From the NCBI GenBank assembly GCA_041908765.1, contig JAYREU010000009.1, forward strand, positions 20,628 to 84,627: 64,000 nt of DNA. Reading direction: 5' to 3'. Under the pieces are notes generated by a model. It did no database searches and was not told where the DNA came from. It worked only from the letters and a program-made list of their open reading frames with translations. Shown here in pieces: positions 1 through 9,139 of this stretch. Origin of the DNA: CAYUST01 sp041908765 (GTDB lineage Bacteria > Patescibacteriota > Gracilibacteria > Absconditabacterales > Absconditicoccaceae). The translations under genes were made by a program, and so were the position numbers. Within the stretch, counting starts at the first letter, position 1, and the number at the start of each line of letters is the position of its first letter.

Positions 1-55
1 TGGGTACTTGCACATATCGCGCAATAGGAGGAGGAGACCCATAGCGTGTGAACAT
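1..55 (-). CDS. Possible partial CDS leaving the left edge
   Basis: On the reverse strand an ATG at 55-53 opens a frame beginning MFTRYGSPPPIARYVQVP that runs off the left edge without a stop. Only 18 codons are visible, so no family can be named and it may be chance. It would be divergent from the gene at 202, leaving about 145 bases of AT-rich DNA as a shared promoter region. Confidence 0.2.
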   Translation of the reverse strand, partial: MFTRYGSPPPIARYVQVP

Positions 56-143
56 ATAAAGAATGTCGTGTATATACGAGAATAAAGCGAAAAAACAAGG
101 TAGTTTACTAGCATGACAAAAGAAAAAAGTATAATATTATATA

Positions 144-173
144 TTGCTTTTCTATTGATAATATGTATAGAAT
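144..173 (+). promoter_or_regulatory. Promoter copy 1 (TTGCTT-N16-TATAGAAT)
   Basis: TTGCTT at 144-149, a 16-base spacer and TATAGAAT at 166-173. The same layout, followed by an almost identical leader containing ATTCGTGAACTTTAAAAT, lies in front of the paralogue at 1924. Conservation between the two copies is the main support. Confidence 0.6.
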
Positions 174-201
174 GTCATTCGTGAACTTTAAAATAAATAA
201 T

Positions 202-711
202 ATGACAAATACACAACGTTATGTGCACTACTTTGACCTTCTGTGGAAGAAAATACTTTTTGAAACTTGTAATGCTGGTGATGCAAGCCTAATAGATGAT
301 TTCATATTCAAAAAAGAGGAAAATTTCCCTATAGAGACGATCGTCGAAATAGGTGGTATGGCGTATCGTAAGGGAAATAGCTATTTCGAGTTGAGAGCAA
401 AGGTACTCCATTCGAGGATCCAAGAGCTCTCGAGTAACCAAAAAATGAGTATCCCAGAAAGGAAAGAAAAATATTTTTCAATTATCTGGAAAGAACTTAT
501 ATCTACAAGCACTAGCTCTCTTCATGATTTCTTGTTCAAAAGACCCAGCTATCCATTTCCGATGAGTGAGCTGGAAAGAATAAGCAATATTGCCTTTTCA
601 GAAAAACAGGCAAACAACGAGAAAGAAAAGCTACTTGCAATTCTCTTGCGACAACGTACCTTGGAACTCGTCATGGGAACGAGAGAATACATGAAGCAAC
701 ATAAATCATAA
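202..711 (+). CDS. Unknown paralogous family, short form (N-terminal module only)
   Basis: 169 aa, family not recognised. It holds two degenerate repeats of about 75 residues, each with an aromatic opening (YFDLLWKKI, YFSIIWKEL), an FLFK-like middle and a final stretch like LLRQRTLELVMG. The same pair of repeats forms the first half of the two following paralogues, but the C-terminal alpha-CTD-like part is missing here. I chose the ATG at 202 rather than the in-frame ATG at 163 because it aligns with the starts of both paralogues and because 163 overlaps the putative -10 box. It is probably co-transcribed with the gene 20 bases downstream. No function can be assigned; all three look like soluble helical proteins. 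Confidence 0.75.
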   Translation: MTNTQRYVHYFDLLWKKILFETCNAGDASLIDDFIFKKEENFPIETIVEIGGMAYRKGNSYFELRAKVLHSRIQELSSNQKMSIPERKEKYFSIIWKELISTSTSSLHDFLFKRPSYPFPMSELERISNIAFSEKQANNEKEKLLAILLRQRTLELVMGTREYMKQHKS

Positions 712-730
712 AGCAAAAAAAAATAAATAT

Positions 731-1774
731 ATGAACAGTCAACAACGCGATAATTGGTATTTCGATATCTTGTGGTCGAAAATTAATGATCAAAATCCAG
801 AAGGCCAAGATATCACCAATTTCATTTCTGGGAAAAAAGCTGAAAAAACATCCAGACTTGGTGCACTTGCCTATGGCAAGAAAAGAGATAAGTACGATCT
901 CTACCTGTCCGCAGTGCTCAGAGCACGCTTTGAGGAACTAGCCAGTGGCGATACTAAAAAATCTCTAGAAGAGAGAAAGGCAAACTATCTAACCATCCTG
1001 CTCAATATATTTGAAGAAAAACTATCGAAATCAGAGTATCCTGATATATTCGATAAAATTCATGATTTCCTCTTCCAAGCGCCGCATGCTGAGACTGATC
1101 TTGAAGGTCTAGCTAGCTGGGCATATATATGCTCTTCTAGTAATGTATGTGAAGAACTGCTTGCAGCACTGCTCAAAGCCAGGTTCAAAGAGCTTGTTAC
1201 GGGAGTAACAACACTAACTCAGGAGACAGTAGATGCAGTAGCAAAAGTAGTCCCTCGCTATCGTGATGAGGTGAAGGAATGCAAAATTGAAGACTTTGCC
1301 ATTGACTCACCGCAGCGCAATGTCCTCAGTGCAAGTGTTTTGGAATTACACCAAAATGGATACATTCATGTAGTAACCATTTCAAAGTTGACAACTCTAG
1401 GTATTCTCAGTGGTCTTCATCTTTTCAAGACCAATCCAGAGTGGTTGAAGCAACACTTTGATGAAAATGAACTGCAAGCAATAGAGAACCTTTTTGTAGG
1501 AGCTCATTTGAATTGGGTAGTTCCCAAGGATAACCTCACAGAGGATCAAAAAACTTTCTTGAGTAAGCCGATCGCTGATGTAGCTCTCTCCGCCAGGATG
1601 TATAGTTGCATCATGTCGTATAACAATGGTCGAACAATAGAGCAACAATGTCTTACTGCTGGCGACATCTACATGACTAGTAAGCATGATGTACTCAAAA
1701 AAATGAAGGCCGGCAAAAAACAAATTAGTGAACTCATTGGACTCTTTGAAGCTCATGGGCTCACCTGGTCGTAA
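731..1774 (+). CDS. Unknown paralogue with C-terminal RNAP alpha-CTD-like domain
   Basis: 347 aa, stop TAA. Residues about 1-165 carry the two aromatic repeats of this family. A linker containing RYRDEVKECKIEDF leads to a middle helical part and then a last stretch of about 75 residues that resembles the C-terminal domain of the RNA polymerase alpha subunit: PIADVALSARMYSCI, then AGDIYMTS, then MKAGKKQISELIGLFEAHGL. The alpha-CTD pattern is a leucine-rich start, GDL..., then G-K-K-S-hydrophobic-x-E-I. The N-terminal RNAP assembly domains are absent, so this is not RpoA. A DNA- or protein-binding role is inference. It ends 28 bases before a strong terminator. Confidence 0.75.
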   Translation: MNSQQRDNWYFDILWSKINDQNPEGQDITNFISGKKAEKTSRLGALAYGKKRDKYDLYLSAVLRARFEELASGDTKKSLEERKANYLTILLNIFEEKLSKSEYPDIFDKIHDFLFQAPHAETDLEGLASWAYICSSSNVCEELLAALLKARFKELVTGVTTLTQETVDAVAKVVPRYRDEVKECKIEDFAIDSPQRNVLSASVLELHQNGYIHVVTISKLTTLGILSGLHLFKTNPEWLKQHFDENELQAIENLFVGAHLNWVVPKDNLTEDQKTFLSKPIADVALSARMYSCIMSYNNGRTIEQQCLTAGDIYMTSKHDVLKKMKAGKKQISELIGLFEAHGLTWS

Positions 1775-1802
1775 ACAAACAAGCAACAATCATGACATCA
1801 AC

Positions 1803-1828
1803 CTCCCGGAACTCCGGGAGTTTTTTTT
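1803..1828 (+). terminator. Rho-independent terminator
   Basis: Perfect 7-bp stem CTCCCGG/CCGGGAG with loop AACT, followed by eight T. It ends the 202-1774 operon. The same stem and loop recur at 3000-3025, and the loop with its CCGG closing pairs recurs at 26035-26062. Confidence 0.9.
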
Positions 1829-1867
1829 ATGTCGACGCGAGAGTGATCATCTCATTTTTGTCTGCTA

Positions 1868-1897
1868 TTGCTATTTCATCGGAAATATGTATAAAAT
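1868..1897 (+). promoter_or_regulatory. Promoter copy 2 (TTGCTA-N16-TATAAAAT)
   Basis: TTGCTA at 1868-1873, 16-base spacer and TATAAAAT at 1890-1897, followed by the conserved leader ending just before the ATG at 1924. It matches promoter copy 1 in box sequences, spacing and leader, so the duplication that made these genes included the regulatory region. Confidence 0.6.
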
Positions 1898-1923
1898 ACT
1901 ATTCGTGAACTTTAAAATTTAAT

Positions 1924-2964
1924 ATGGACAAACAACAACGCACTACACATTATTTTGATCTCATATGGCGCAAGATCATAAGTAATTATCGCATGGAGAG
2001 AGACTTAAACAACTTCATCGAAAGGGAAAGGGATGAGCTAAGTATTGAAATGATTGCTCGACTTGGTCATTATGCCTATGGTGACCGCCAAGATAACAAT
2101 GATCTATTTTTAGCTTCTATAATGCAAAAACGCATTGCTGAGCTTCAAAGCGAGAAAACGGAAAAGCTTGAAGTGAGAAAAGCAAACTACTTCTCAATAC
2201 TCATAAAAGCCATATCTAAAGATCTTAATCAAGATATGGTTGAAACTGGAATGGTTTTTTTGTTTGAAGACTCGCACACTTCAATCAACGTGTACGAATT
2301 CGAATTGTTAGCGAGCTTTGCATACAAGGAACATAAAGAATCATTCTATCAGTTATTTGCAATCCTTCTCAAAGAACGCTTCTTTGAGCTCATAAAAAAG
2401 AGTCTTGTACCACAAGCGTCTCCTGCAGAAACCTTTCCACGTTATCGTGATGAACTGAAAGACTGCAAGATTGAAGACTTTACCATTGACTCAGCAGAAC
2501 GAAACGTCCTCAGTGCAAGTGTGAGCAAACTGAGTCTAGATGGAGCATTTAGTAAGGTGACTGCTCAAAAGTTAGTAGCCCAAGGAATCACTACGGGCAT
2601 GGCATTGTTCAAAACAAGCTCGCTTTGGTTGAAAAGTTATTTGGATGCAAAGGAACTTCAGCAAGTGCATGAACTGTTTATCTTTTCAGGGTTACATGCA
2701 AAGGAAGTGGCACAACGAATTGAAACCTTGAAGAAGATGAATGATTTCTTGAAGACGCCTATCGCAGACTTGGATCTCGCGGTCCGACTGACGGGTGCAA
2801 TCACTGCATACAACGGTGGTCGACCCATCGAGGATCAATTTCTCACTGCTGGTGATATCTACAAGACCAGTGTGCATGAATTCCTGAAGCTCAGAAATGT
2901 AGGCAAAAAGCAGATTCGTGACATCACTGAACTCTTTGCCAAGCATAACCTCTTCTGGTCATAA
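1924..2964 (+). CDS. Unknown paralogue with C-terminal RNAP alpha-CTD-like domain
   Basis: 346 aa, stop TAA, same architecture as the protein at 731: aromatic helical repeats (HYFDLIWRKI at the start), a linker FPRYRDELKDCKIEDF, then a C-terminal alpha-CTD-like stretch (PIADLDLAVRLTGAI, AGDIYKTS, NVGKKQIRDITELFAKH). The C-terminal half is clearly better conserved between the two long paralogues than the N-terminal half, which suggests the helix-hairpin-helix-like end carries the shared activity. It has its own copy of the promoter and terminator, so it is an independent transcription unit. Function unknown. Confidence 0.75.
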   Translation: MDKQQRTTHYFDLIWRKIISNYRMERDLNNFIERERDELSIEMIARLGHYAYGDRQDNNDLFLASIMQKRIAELQSEKTEKLEVRKANYFSILIKAISKDLNQDMVETGMVFLFEDSHTSINVYEFELLASFAYKEHKESFYQLFAILLKERFFELIKKSLVPQASPAETFPRYRDELKDCKIEDFTIDSAERNVLSASVSKLSLDGAFSKVTAQKLVAQGITTGMALFKTSSLWLKSYLDAKELQQVHELFIFSGLHAKEVAQRIETLKKMNDFLKTPIADLDLAVRLTGAITAYNGGRPIEDQFLTAGDIYKTSVHEFLKLRNVGKKQIRDITELFAKHNLFWS

Positions 2965-2981
2965 CTAGTCAAATAAAAAAA

Positions 2982-3025
2982 ATGGGGATTCCCCATCAAC
3001 TCCCGGAACTCCGGGAGTTTTTTTT
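2982..3025 (+). terminator. Double hairpin terminator
   Basis: A small hairpin ATGGGG-ATT-CCCCAT at 2982-2996 is followed by CTCCCGG-AACT-CCGGGAG (3000-3017) and eight T. The second hairpin is the same as the one at 1803. Confidence 0.85.
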
Positions 3026-3062
3026 GTATTATTTTATTCTCATCCACAAATCACTAAAATGA

Positions 3063-3309
3063 TATCGAACGCATAATTGCTGTGTTCAGATGACTTTATT
3101 TTTTATGTACTTCGTAGAGATACTTTTTTGCACGAGCTCAAAAAAGTATCCAAAAAAAGCCCATCGAACGCAGTGCTTACGTTTTGATAGACTCACTTAT
3201 ACAGCTTATAAAGCTCACTCCTCCCACTTCGTGGGCTCCGGGTCGTTCGCTTTAGCTTTGGTCCTACTTATATGTACAACCTACCTCATCAGCAAAAATG
3301 CGTTCGATA
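3063..3309. repeat. 247-bp element with 20-bp inverted ends (MITE-like)
   Basis: TATCGAACGCATAATTGCTG at 3063-3082 is repeated inverted at 3290-3309 with 18 of 20 matches. A further partial copy (ATCGAACGCA) lies inside at about 3152. The interior also holds a perfect 12-bp hairpin stem (3119-3130 with 3139-3150). A short open frame inside has no protein-like character. No target-site duplication is obvious. It fills the gap between the terminator at 3025 and the elp3 stop at 3332. It may be a non-autonomous mobile element or a genomic dispersed repeat. Confidence 0.5.
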
Positions 3310-3331
3310 CTGATTATCTGGAGTCTGGTTT

Positions 3332-5320
3332 CTAGTTTCTCGTCTCCTTTACCATATACGTCCCTTCCAATACATATCCCAATTTTTCATAATAGCCTCT
3401 GACTCATACACCAGAAATTACCGACAGTCTGTGGTATCATCTCACTCACGCGATAGCGAGTGCAAGTTCCATGAGTTGTGTGCCGATGCCTTTGTGTTGC
3501 GCTTTGTTGGTGGTGTCTTCCTGCGCAGTAAACAAGAGCGACTGCACCGTTCCATAGACATGTAGCTCTCTAATCAGTGCAGTGCCTGCTCAAAGTCCTG
3601 GTTCATCTAAGGTCGTACCTACATCAGGCAACAACAATCTCGCAAACCCATACAAATATCCCAGCGTATCTTCTACCGACAAAAATAATTCTTCTCCATT
3701 GGAGGAGAGGTAACGCCTGACGACGAGGATGTTCTTGCTCTCCCCCTGTCAAGGGGGAGTTGGAGGGGGTTTTAACAATCATTCTCCTTCAAAACCCCCC
3801 TTAGTCCCCCCTTGACAGGGGGGAAGAACTACCTCCTTCTTCACATGTCTCATCTCTCTACATCTCGTACACAAACAGACAAACTCTCTAGGACTGGTCG
3901 TGTCTCCCTCTGCACCGAAAATAAGTGTTTCAAAAGAACTATCTGCATCATAGGCAAGTCATCACGTAGTGACCGTCGGCGTAGCCTCACCTGTATACGG
4001 TGTAGCACAAGCTGCCAAAAGATCAGCAGATGCATCACACCTACGGAGATTTGTCCGTAGTCTCGCATATTGGTGTGCTCTTTTGGTAGCGTCTTCTGCA
4101 AATGTTTGCAATAATGCGTCCATGACGAGCTGTCTGAGGTTGGGGGTGTTGGCACCAGCGACGACTTCATTGCTATCGAAGTCACGCGCGAGACGTTTGA
4201 TTCTCGTGTAGGGAGGAAACACTTCTAGCTTGGTCCTGATGATTATTTCTTTGAGTTCGTCTTCGCTGATAGGTTTGTATTCACCCGATTTGAATAAATC
4301 GTATAAGGGCGTATTGGGAATCACTGCCGTCGGATAAAATTTCACCTCATCGGGTTTGAGTCCGCGATGACTATACGCAATCTGAAAGGTCTCGAGATCT
4401 TTGACGAGATTGGATTTGTACAAGCCCGGCATCAGATGGGTCGATACCTTGAAACCTCGCTGTCTGACTTTGTGCATCGCCGCCAAAATTTCTTTGGTAC
4501 CATGTCCACGTTTGTTGGCATCGAGTACTCCATCATCCATAGATTGGATTCACATCTCGAGACGTGTCACCCCAAGTGATCTCCAAAAACGACAATTTTC
4601 ATCGGTCACATATTCTGGTCTCGTTTCGATCGTCAATCCAATAATTCTTTGTCACGCCGTTTCATTTATTTTGATACTCTCCTCTACCGTCTCCGGATAT
4701 TTGATATCGAGCATACTCGCATCGACCGTCGCTCTCGGCGCTTTGCTTTGTGAACTATCTACCACGACTTGCGACAAGTAGTCATCGAAGCTATTGCACG
4801 CATCATACAAGCCTTTGATAAACTCTATCTTATAACTCTGCGGATAGACATCTCGCGTCCCTCACAATACAATCATCTCAATTTTATCGGTACTGTGTCA
4901 GGTCAAATGCAAACTCATCAATCTATTGTAGACTTGTTTGTAGGGATCAAACTGATTGAGCAACGCTCTCATCGCACCCGGTTGCGTATTGATATAACTC
5001 TTTGGCATCGAAGCATCATTGGGGCAGAAAATACATTCACCAGGACATCGAAAGGGTTTGGTCAACACTTGTATCGGCACAATTCACGATTGTGATCTGA
5101 TCGCCCTCTTGCGCAATAAACTTTGTAACCACGGCATTTTTGCAATTTCACCGTCCGCCACCAGTTGCTGGTATGCTTTGAGTAATTGTACATTCGTCGG
5201 CATCTGTGCCAAACGCATCTCCCTAGAAAAAACTCTCTTCGCCAAAATGACCTGCTCGGGCGTGCGCTCCGCCTCAGGTAATGCTATCAACGAACGAATA
5301 AGTGGTGAAAACGTCTCCAT
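3332..5320 (-). CDS. elp3: Elp3-like radical SAM / GNAT tRNA-modifying protein with an in-frame palindromic insertion
   Basis: 662 aa, TAG stop, assembled across several in-frame TGA. Elp3 uses S-adenosylmethionine radical chemistry and an acetyl-CoA domain to modify wobble uridine of tRNA. The radical SAM cluster motif CPGECIFC (Cys92, Cys96, Cys99) is followed by KIEMIVLGGT, the TIETRPEYV strand, and GHGTKEILAAMHKVRQRGFK and HLMPGLYKS segments. The C-terminal third is the GNAT domain (RELHVYGTV, then AQHKGIGTQLMELA, then VISGVGVRGYYEKLGY). Between the Cys-rich CTRCRDVE stretch and the GNAT domain, residues about 499-528 are encoded by a palindromic repeat and are absent from usual Elp3. The start at METFSPLIRS is preferred over an ATG 27 codons upstream, whose extra residues look non-coding. 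It is the only clear tRNA wobble enzyme here. Confidence 0.9.
3739..3826. repeat. Palindromic repeat inserted in frame inside elp3
   Basis: Two inverted arms (3740-3773 and 3791-3826) pair almost throughout. Each arm itself contains a palindrome of the form CCCCCTTGACAGGGGG followed by a G- or C-rich tract. The element adds about 30 low-complexity residues (Gly, Pro, Lys) to Elp3 without a stop or frameshift. G/C tracts of this kind are unlike the surrounding DNA, which suggests a dispersed repeat that moved in. Confidence 0.7.
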
Positions 5321-5421
5321 AATGAGGTATGTATAGGGATGTTGGGGAGAAAGGCAATGCACTTGTAAAAAATGTGCTAAAAAGTATACTGAACAGGTCA
5401 TTTACTAACTGATGCATTGAT

Positions 5422-5622
5422 ATGACTAAACAAGAAGAGAGAACCCTCCAAAAAACCTTTATTAGGCAATTTTTGTGGCATGCATACGCAAATATGGAAA
5501 TGGAAAATGAAGTCCATGAGCCTTTTGACGAAAAGAAATTATATAAAAGATATAAAATCACCTTGGATGCACTCATAGCTGAGGGCGTTTACAAGAAAAT
5601 AAAGATGCCTCATGGAGGATAA
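5422..5622 (+). CDS. Small protein upstream of Fic, possible antitoxin
   Basis: 66 aa, TAA stop. Charged helical protein (KQEERTLQKTFIRQFLWHAYANME at the start is broken by no membrane segment) with no family I recognise. Its end overlaps the ATG of the Fic-domain gene by 11 bases, which implies translational coupling. A short gene directly ahead of a fic gene is the usual position of an inhibitory partner, but the inhibitory motif [S/T]xxxE[G/N] of known antitoxins is not evident, so the role rests on context only. Confidence 0.55.
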   Translation: MTKQEERTLQKTFIRQFLWHAYANMEMENEVHEPFDEKKLYKRYKITLDALIAEGVYKKIKMPHGG

Positions 5623-6163
5623 TACTCTACCCATCTACAAAGAGACTAAGCTTGGCATTCTCTCTACACGTGAAATTGAGCAGATTATTTTTGATAACCT
5701 AATTTTGGTGCAAGGATACGTCTATAGAAATTTTGAAACATTGTCATTTTCGATTGAGACATTCTGCGATCTCCATGCTTCGCTCTGTGGAAACCTCTTT
5801 GTGAATGCAGGCAAATGGAGAACACACAACGTTCAAGTAGGCGTCTTTGAACCTATCTGATTTCACCAAGTCCCTATTGAAATGAAAAAGCTTGGAGATG
5901 ATATCAGCTATAGGTTACAGTTTCTCAATTCAGATAAAGAGAAAAAAGAATGTCTCGCTCATGTTATGCGAAAACTCTTGCGGGTTCATCCTTTCTTTGA
6001 TTACAATGCCAGAGTTGTGAGGGTTTTTGGAGAGCTCTTTCTCTTGCAACAATGACTTCCTATCAATAGTTTCAGAGGAAAAACAAGAAAAGAGTTTGCT
6101 GAAGCCATGAAAAAACAAACATTTGAACACGACGCCTCGTGAATATTGAAATTATTGTGATAG
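5612..6163 (+). CDS. Fic-domain protein (putative AMP-transferase or related)
   Basis: 183 aa, TAG stop, with in-frame TGA read as Gly. Fic proteins usually transfer AMP to target hydroxyls. The segment SIETFCDLHASLCGNL, then KWRTHNVQVGVFEPI, then HPFFDYNARVVR beginning at His126 follows the Fic layout. The catalytic motif is normally HPFxxGNGRxxR; here it reads HPFFDYNARVVR, keeping His, Phe, Asp/Glu-position Asp, Asn and Arg but losing the first Gly of the anion-binding loop, so activity could differ. It overlaps the preceding small gene. The pair looks like a toxin-antitoxin or conflict module and ends at a strong palindrome at 6171. Confidence 0.75.
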
Positions 6164-6170
6164 CAATCTT

Positions 6171-6215
6171 CTGGTTTTTTAAAGGTAACGAATTCGTTAC
6201 TTTTAAAAAGAGCCA
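6171..6215. terminator. Bidirectional terminator between convergent genes
   Basis: A nearly perfect palindrome centred on GTAACGAATTCGTTAC, flanked by T-rich and A-rich arms and an outer CTGG/CCAG pair. It separates the Fic gene (plus) from the kinase-like gene (minus) and offers U-tracts in both directions. Confidence 0.8.
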
Positions 6216-6235
6216 GGACTCAATAACATACACCC

Positions 6236-7087
6236 TTACAGAAAACCAAACATCTGAAGCCTATCGAGTATGTATTCAAATCTAGTATTGTACACATCAT
6301 CATTGGTAATTTCCCATAGCACGCTTCTTTTAGCGAGAAATCTGATTCTTTCCATATATTCTGGGTTTGGATATCCAAAATAAAGTGTTACTATTTTCTC
6401 CAAAACAGCATCATCCACAAATGCAAAATGACAGAAATCTAACTCTATTCATCCTATTCTACTATCCGTAAAATCTATTATGCCCGTAATTTTGTTGGTT
6501 TTCGGATTATAGATAATATTTTTCCCCTGTATATCCGTATGCACAAATGCTTGACGTGGTGATGTGTACACGAAAAATAACTCGTCCATGTAGCTATGCA
6601 ATTGATTGATGGTGAGTATGGGAACTTTATTAACAAGCCTTTGATGTATATCTTCCTTCATAGATTGCACCCAATCCTGGAATGCTGACTTTTGCTCAGC
6701 AGTTTGTTCAGAAGGAGCATGCATAAAATCAAACTGCTTGAGTGGAATAGTATGTAGTTCTTTCATAAATCATGCTAGTGTAGCTATGGCTTCCTCAGTA
6801 AATGTCCTATTCGCATCATCAAATGTCTTTCATGTAAGTACTGGATACATGATGAACGTATTATCTACCACACTGAGCTGCGGGATTTCTAATGAAATAT
6901 ATGGACGAATAGTGTCTAGCTTTCTTTTCTCCAACTCCATATCTAGTTCCTTACCAGGTCTAGGAAACCTATAAATAATCCCTTCATACAAAACCACTTC
7001 GTAATCTCGTCATTTTGAAATCACCTCATATCATGAAGTAATTGATTTTTGAAGATATTGCTCAATAATTTGAATATTTGTACTCAT
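6236..7087 (-). CDS. Aminoglycoside phosphotransferase-like kinase
   Basis: 283 aa, TAA stop, joined across several TGA. The kinase catalytic loop is FVHTDIQGKN (H-x-D-x-x-x-x-N pattern of the APH/choline kinase fold) and the metal-binding segment is GIIDFTDSRIG, in place of the usual IDWxD/E. The N-terminal half (YEVVLYEGIIYRFPR, then LELEKRK-like helix) matches the small lobe with a putative ATP-positioning Lys/Glu pair. The substrate cannot be told; the family includes antibiotic, choline and small-metabolite kinases. The ATG at 7087 is the only good start. It is convergent with the Fic gene. Confidence 0.8.
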
Positions 7088-7246
7088 GCTAATGGATACA
7101 TAAATATATGAGAATATAGTATTTTTGAAGACAATTACGATCCATTATTTCACTACTTTCTTACAGAGGTTTTACTCTTGGAAGCTGACGCATCTTCTAT
7201 ATAAACCTCCAGTTGAACTGTGTGCATTTATTTGAATGAGTAAGAT

Positions 7247-7537
7247 ATGGAGAGTGCTATGATTGCATATAGTCAATTTGACTGGTGGATAGCTGTAAGC
7301 GTCATGTGTAGTTATATTCTAGTGGACGGTCTCTATGCGAGATATACGCTTGATGTAGTTGCACGCAAACCTGCAATCGCTGCAACCGTGGGAGCAGGCA
7401 TGCACTTTTTGCTCGCCTACTGAGTAATTAACTATACGCAAAATCGATTATATATATTCCCTTTGGTCATAGGATCATGGCTGGGTACGTATGTTGTAGT
7501 AACTTATGAAAAGCAAAAGAACACCACAAAATCATAG
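7247..7537 (+). CDS. Small membrane protein (3 TM), unknown
   Basis: 96 aa, TAG stop, with one in-frame TGA. Three hydrophobic stretches are visible: WWIAVSVMCSYILVDGLYA, AAVG-type AATVGAGMHFLLAYGVI and YIFPLVIGSWLGTYVVV, and the end is charged (YEKQKNTTKS). The VDGLYARYT segment and small size resemble small integral membrane proteins found with phages and in environmental bacteria, but I do not recognise a named family. An internal ATG at 7259 is an alternative start. It precedes the exonuclease gene by 67 bases. Confidence 0.65.
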
Positions 7538-7604
7538 TTGCAAGCAATTTCTCATAGAATTTATGAGGTAAGTCTATATAATCCTTTTTTCAATATCCTC
7601 ATTC

Positions 7605-8213
7605 ATGACCAAACAACGTACCCACCTCCTCTTCATAGATACCGAAACCACCGGTCTGACTGCGACCGATCAAATTATACAGTTTGCAGGCATATACGGT
7701 ATATTCGATGGAAAAAAACTTCACGAAGAACAGAGAATCAATCAGTATATCAACGTCACTGCACCCATTAATTTCTGGGCACAACGTGTGCATGGGATAA
7801 GCAAAAATATGGTAGCGAGCTATAAGTACATCGATCACTATATCGATGATTTTTTGGCACCCGTGCAACAAGCGCATCGCGTCATCGGTCACAACATCGC
7901 CTTCGACCTGCGCATGCTCCAGCAAGAATGCAACAGAATTGGTAAAGCCTGTGATCTTAGTACCGTCCCGACGTTTTGTACCATGCAAGATGCTCGTCCC
8001 CTCCTCGATATTCCTGGCAAAAGAAGACTCAAACTCAGTGCGCTCTACGAGCATCTGTTTGGCGATAGCTTTGCAAACGCCCACGATGCTATGGCCGATA
8101 TCGAAGCAACGATGCAGTGTTTCCTTGAGCTCGTCCAAAGAGGTAAAATTAGCCTTGCTACACCGACCCCCTGACTCCTCGCCAAACGTCCTCGTGCAAA
8201 AGTAACTGCATAG
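7605..8213 (+). CDS. DEDDh 3'-5' exonuclease (DnaQ-like)
   Basis: 202 aa, ending TAG after one in-frame TGA near the C-terminus. All three Exo motifs of the DEDDh family are visible: Exo I IDTETTG (residues 11-17), Exo II HRVIGHNIAFDLRML and Exo III HDAMADIEAT with the catalytic His and Asp. Such enzymes remove nucleotides from DNA or RNA 3' ends, as polymerase proofreading subunits or stand-alone nucleases. No polymerase or BRCT domain is fused, and the length fits a stand-alone epsilon-like nuclease. Confidence 0.88.
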
Positions 8214-8342
8214 CCTCAATGCAATCAAGAGTCAAGCGACAAGCTTTGGCTTTTTTCTTTTGCGAATACTACTCTATCTGCACCGACTTGCAAACCAACA
8301 CGCAAAAACTACACTGAAGCTCATTCAACTTATCCAACACCC

Positions 8343-9119
8343 ATGCCGACCACTGCACATCGACAAGACGCACTAGATACGTTTGTGCAATTATGGAAAA
8401 CCAGGAAAGAAGTCATCGGGATGGTCATTTGTGGGAGCTACATCACGGGTAGCCCGAGCAAGCAGTCCGACATCGATGTACATATTTTGTTGAGTAAAAA
8501 GACTACACGGAGAGAAAGAGGAAATATTATTATTGATGGCGTGTTGATCGAATACTTCGCCAACCCTGTTGCACAGCACTATATCTATGCAGAAAAAGAT
8601 TATACGCAGAGGAAAAAACATAACGCTCATATGATTGTCACCGGCAAAGTACTCTTTGACAAAACAGGTGAGCTCAAACAACTGATCAAAGATATGAAAT
8701 GATATATGAAAAAAAAATATCACCCACAAACCCCCTTTCACATTGAACAAGCAAAATATCATCTCCGAGATATGGCAGACAATCTCGCAGAGCTCTATGA
8801 TGCCAAGGCACCTGATTTTACCTTTGTCTTTCACAACAACCTCTTTACGCTTTTCGATACTTACTCAGGATTTTTGCAGTTCGATGCACTACCAATTCAT
8901 AAACTCAGACGTTTGCTCGTAGAGAAACGTGACAAGAAAAAATATCATGTAGCTGATTTCCCTGACAAAGCGTTTGCTGCACTTTTCGTAGAAGCACTCA
9001 CCACAACATGCAAACCCAAAAAGATGCTCACCATCTACGAACATCTCACCCATCATGTGCTAGATAAAATGTGAGGGTTTAGCATTGATGGGTGGAGTTT
9101 GAAGACACCGCTCACCTAA
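8343..9119 (+). CDS. Nucleotidyltransferase-domain protein
   Basis: 258 aa, TAA stop; two in-frame TGA split it under the standard code. The N-terminal pol-beta superfamily motif is GSYITGSPSKQSDIDVHIL, with Gly-Ser and the two catalytic Asp (SDxD). A third acidic position follows at VLIEYF. The C-terminal half is helical (AKYHLRDMADNLAELYD), like the nucleotide-binding or substrate-binding half of kanamycin nucleotidyltransferase-like and HEPN-associated proteins. The substrate is unknown. The GIY-YIG gene begins 20 bases downstream, so they are probably co-transcribed. Confidence 0.8.
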
Positions 9120-9139
9120 ATTTTTATTCATCTCTCCAG

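Noticed and set aside
3090..3335. 81-aa open frame between the unknown paralogue and elp3
   Set aside because: It lies within the inverted-repeat element and has no plausible protein composition.
3812..5095. Several plus-strand open frames over elp3
   Set aside because: All are antisense shadows of the long, well-conserved minus-strand Elp3 frame.
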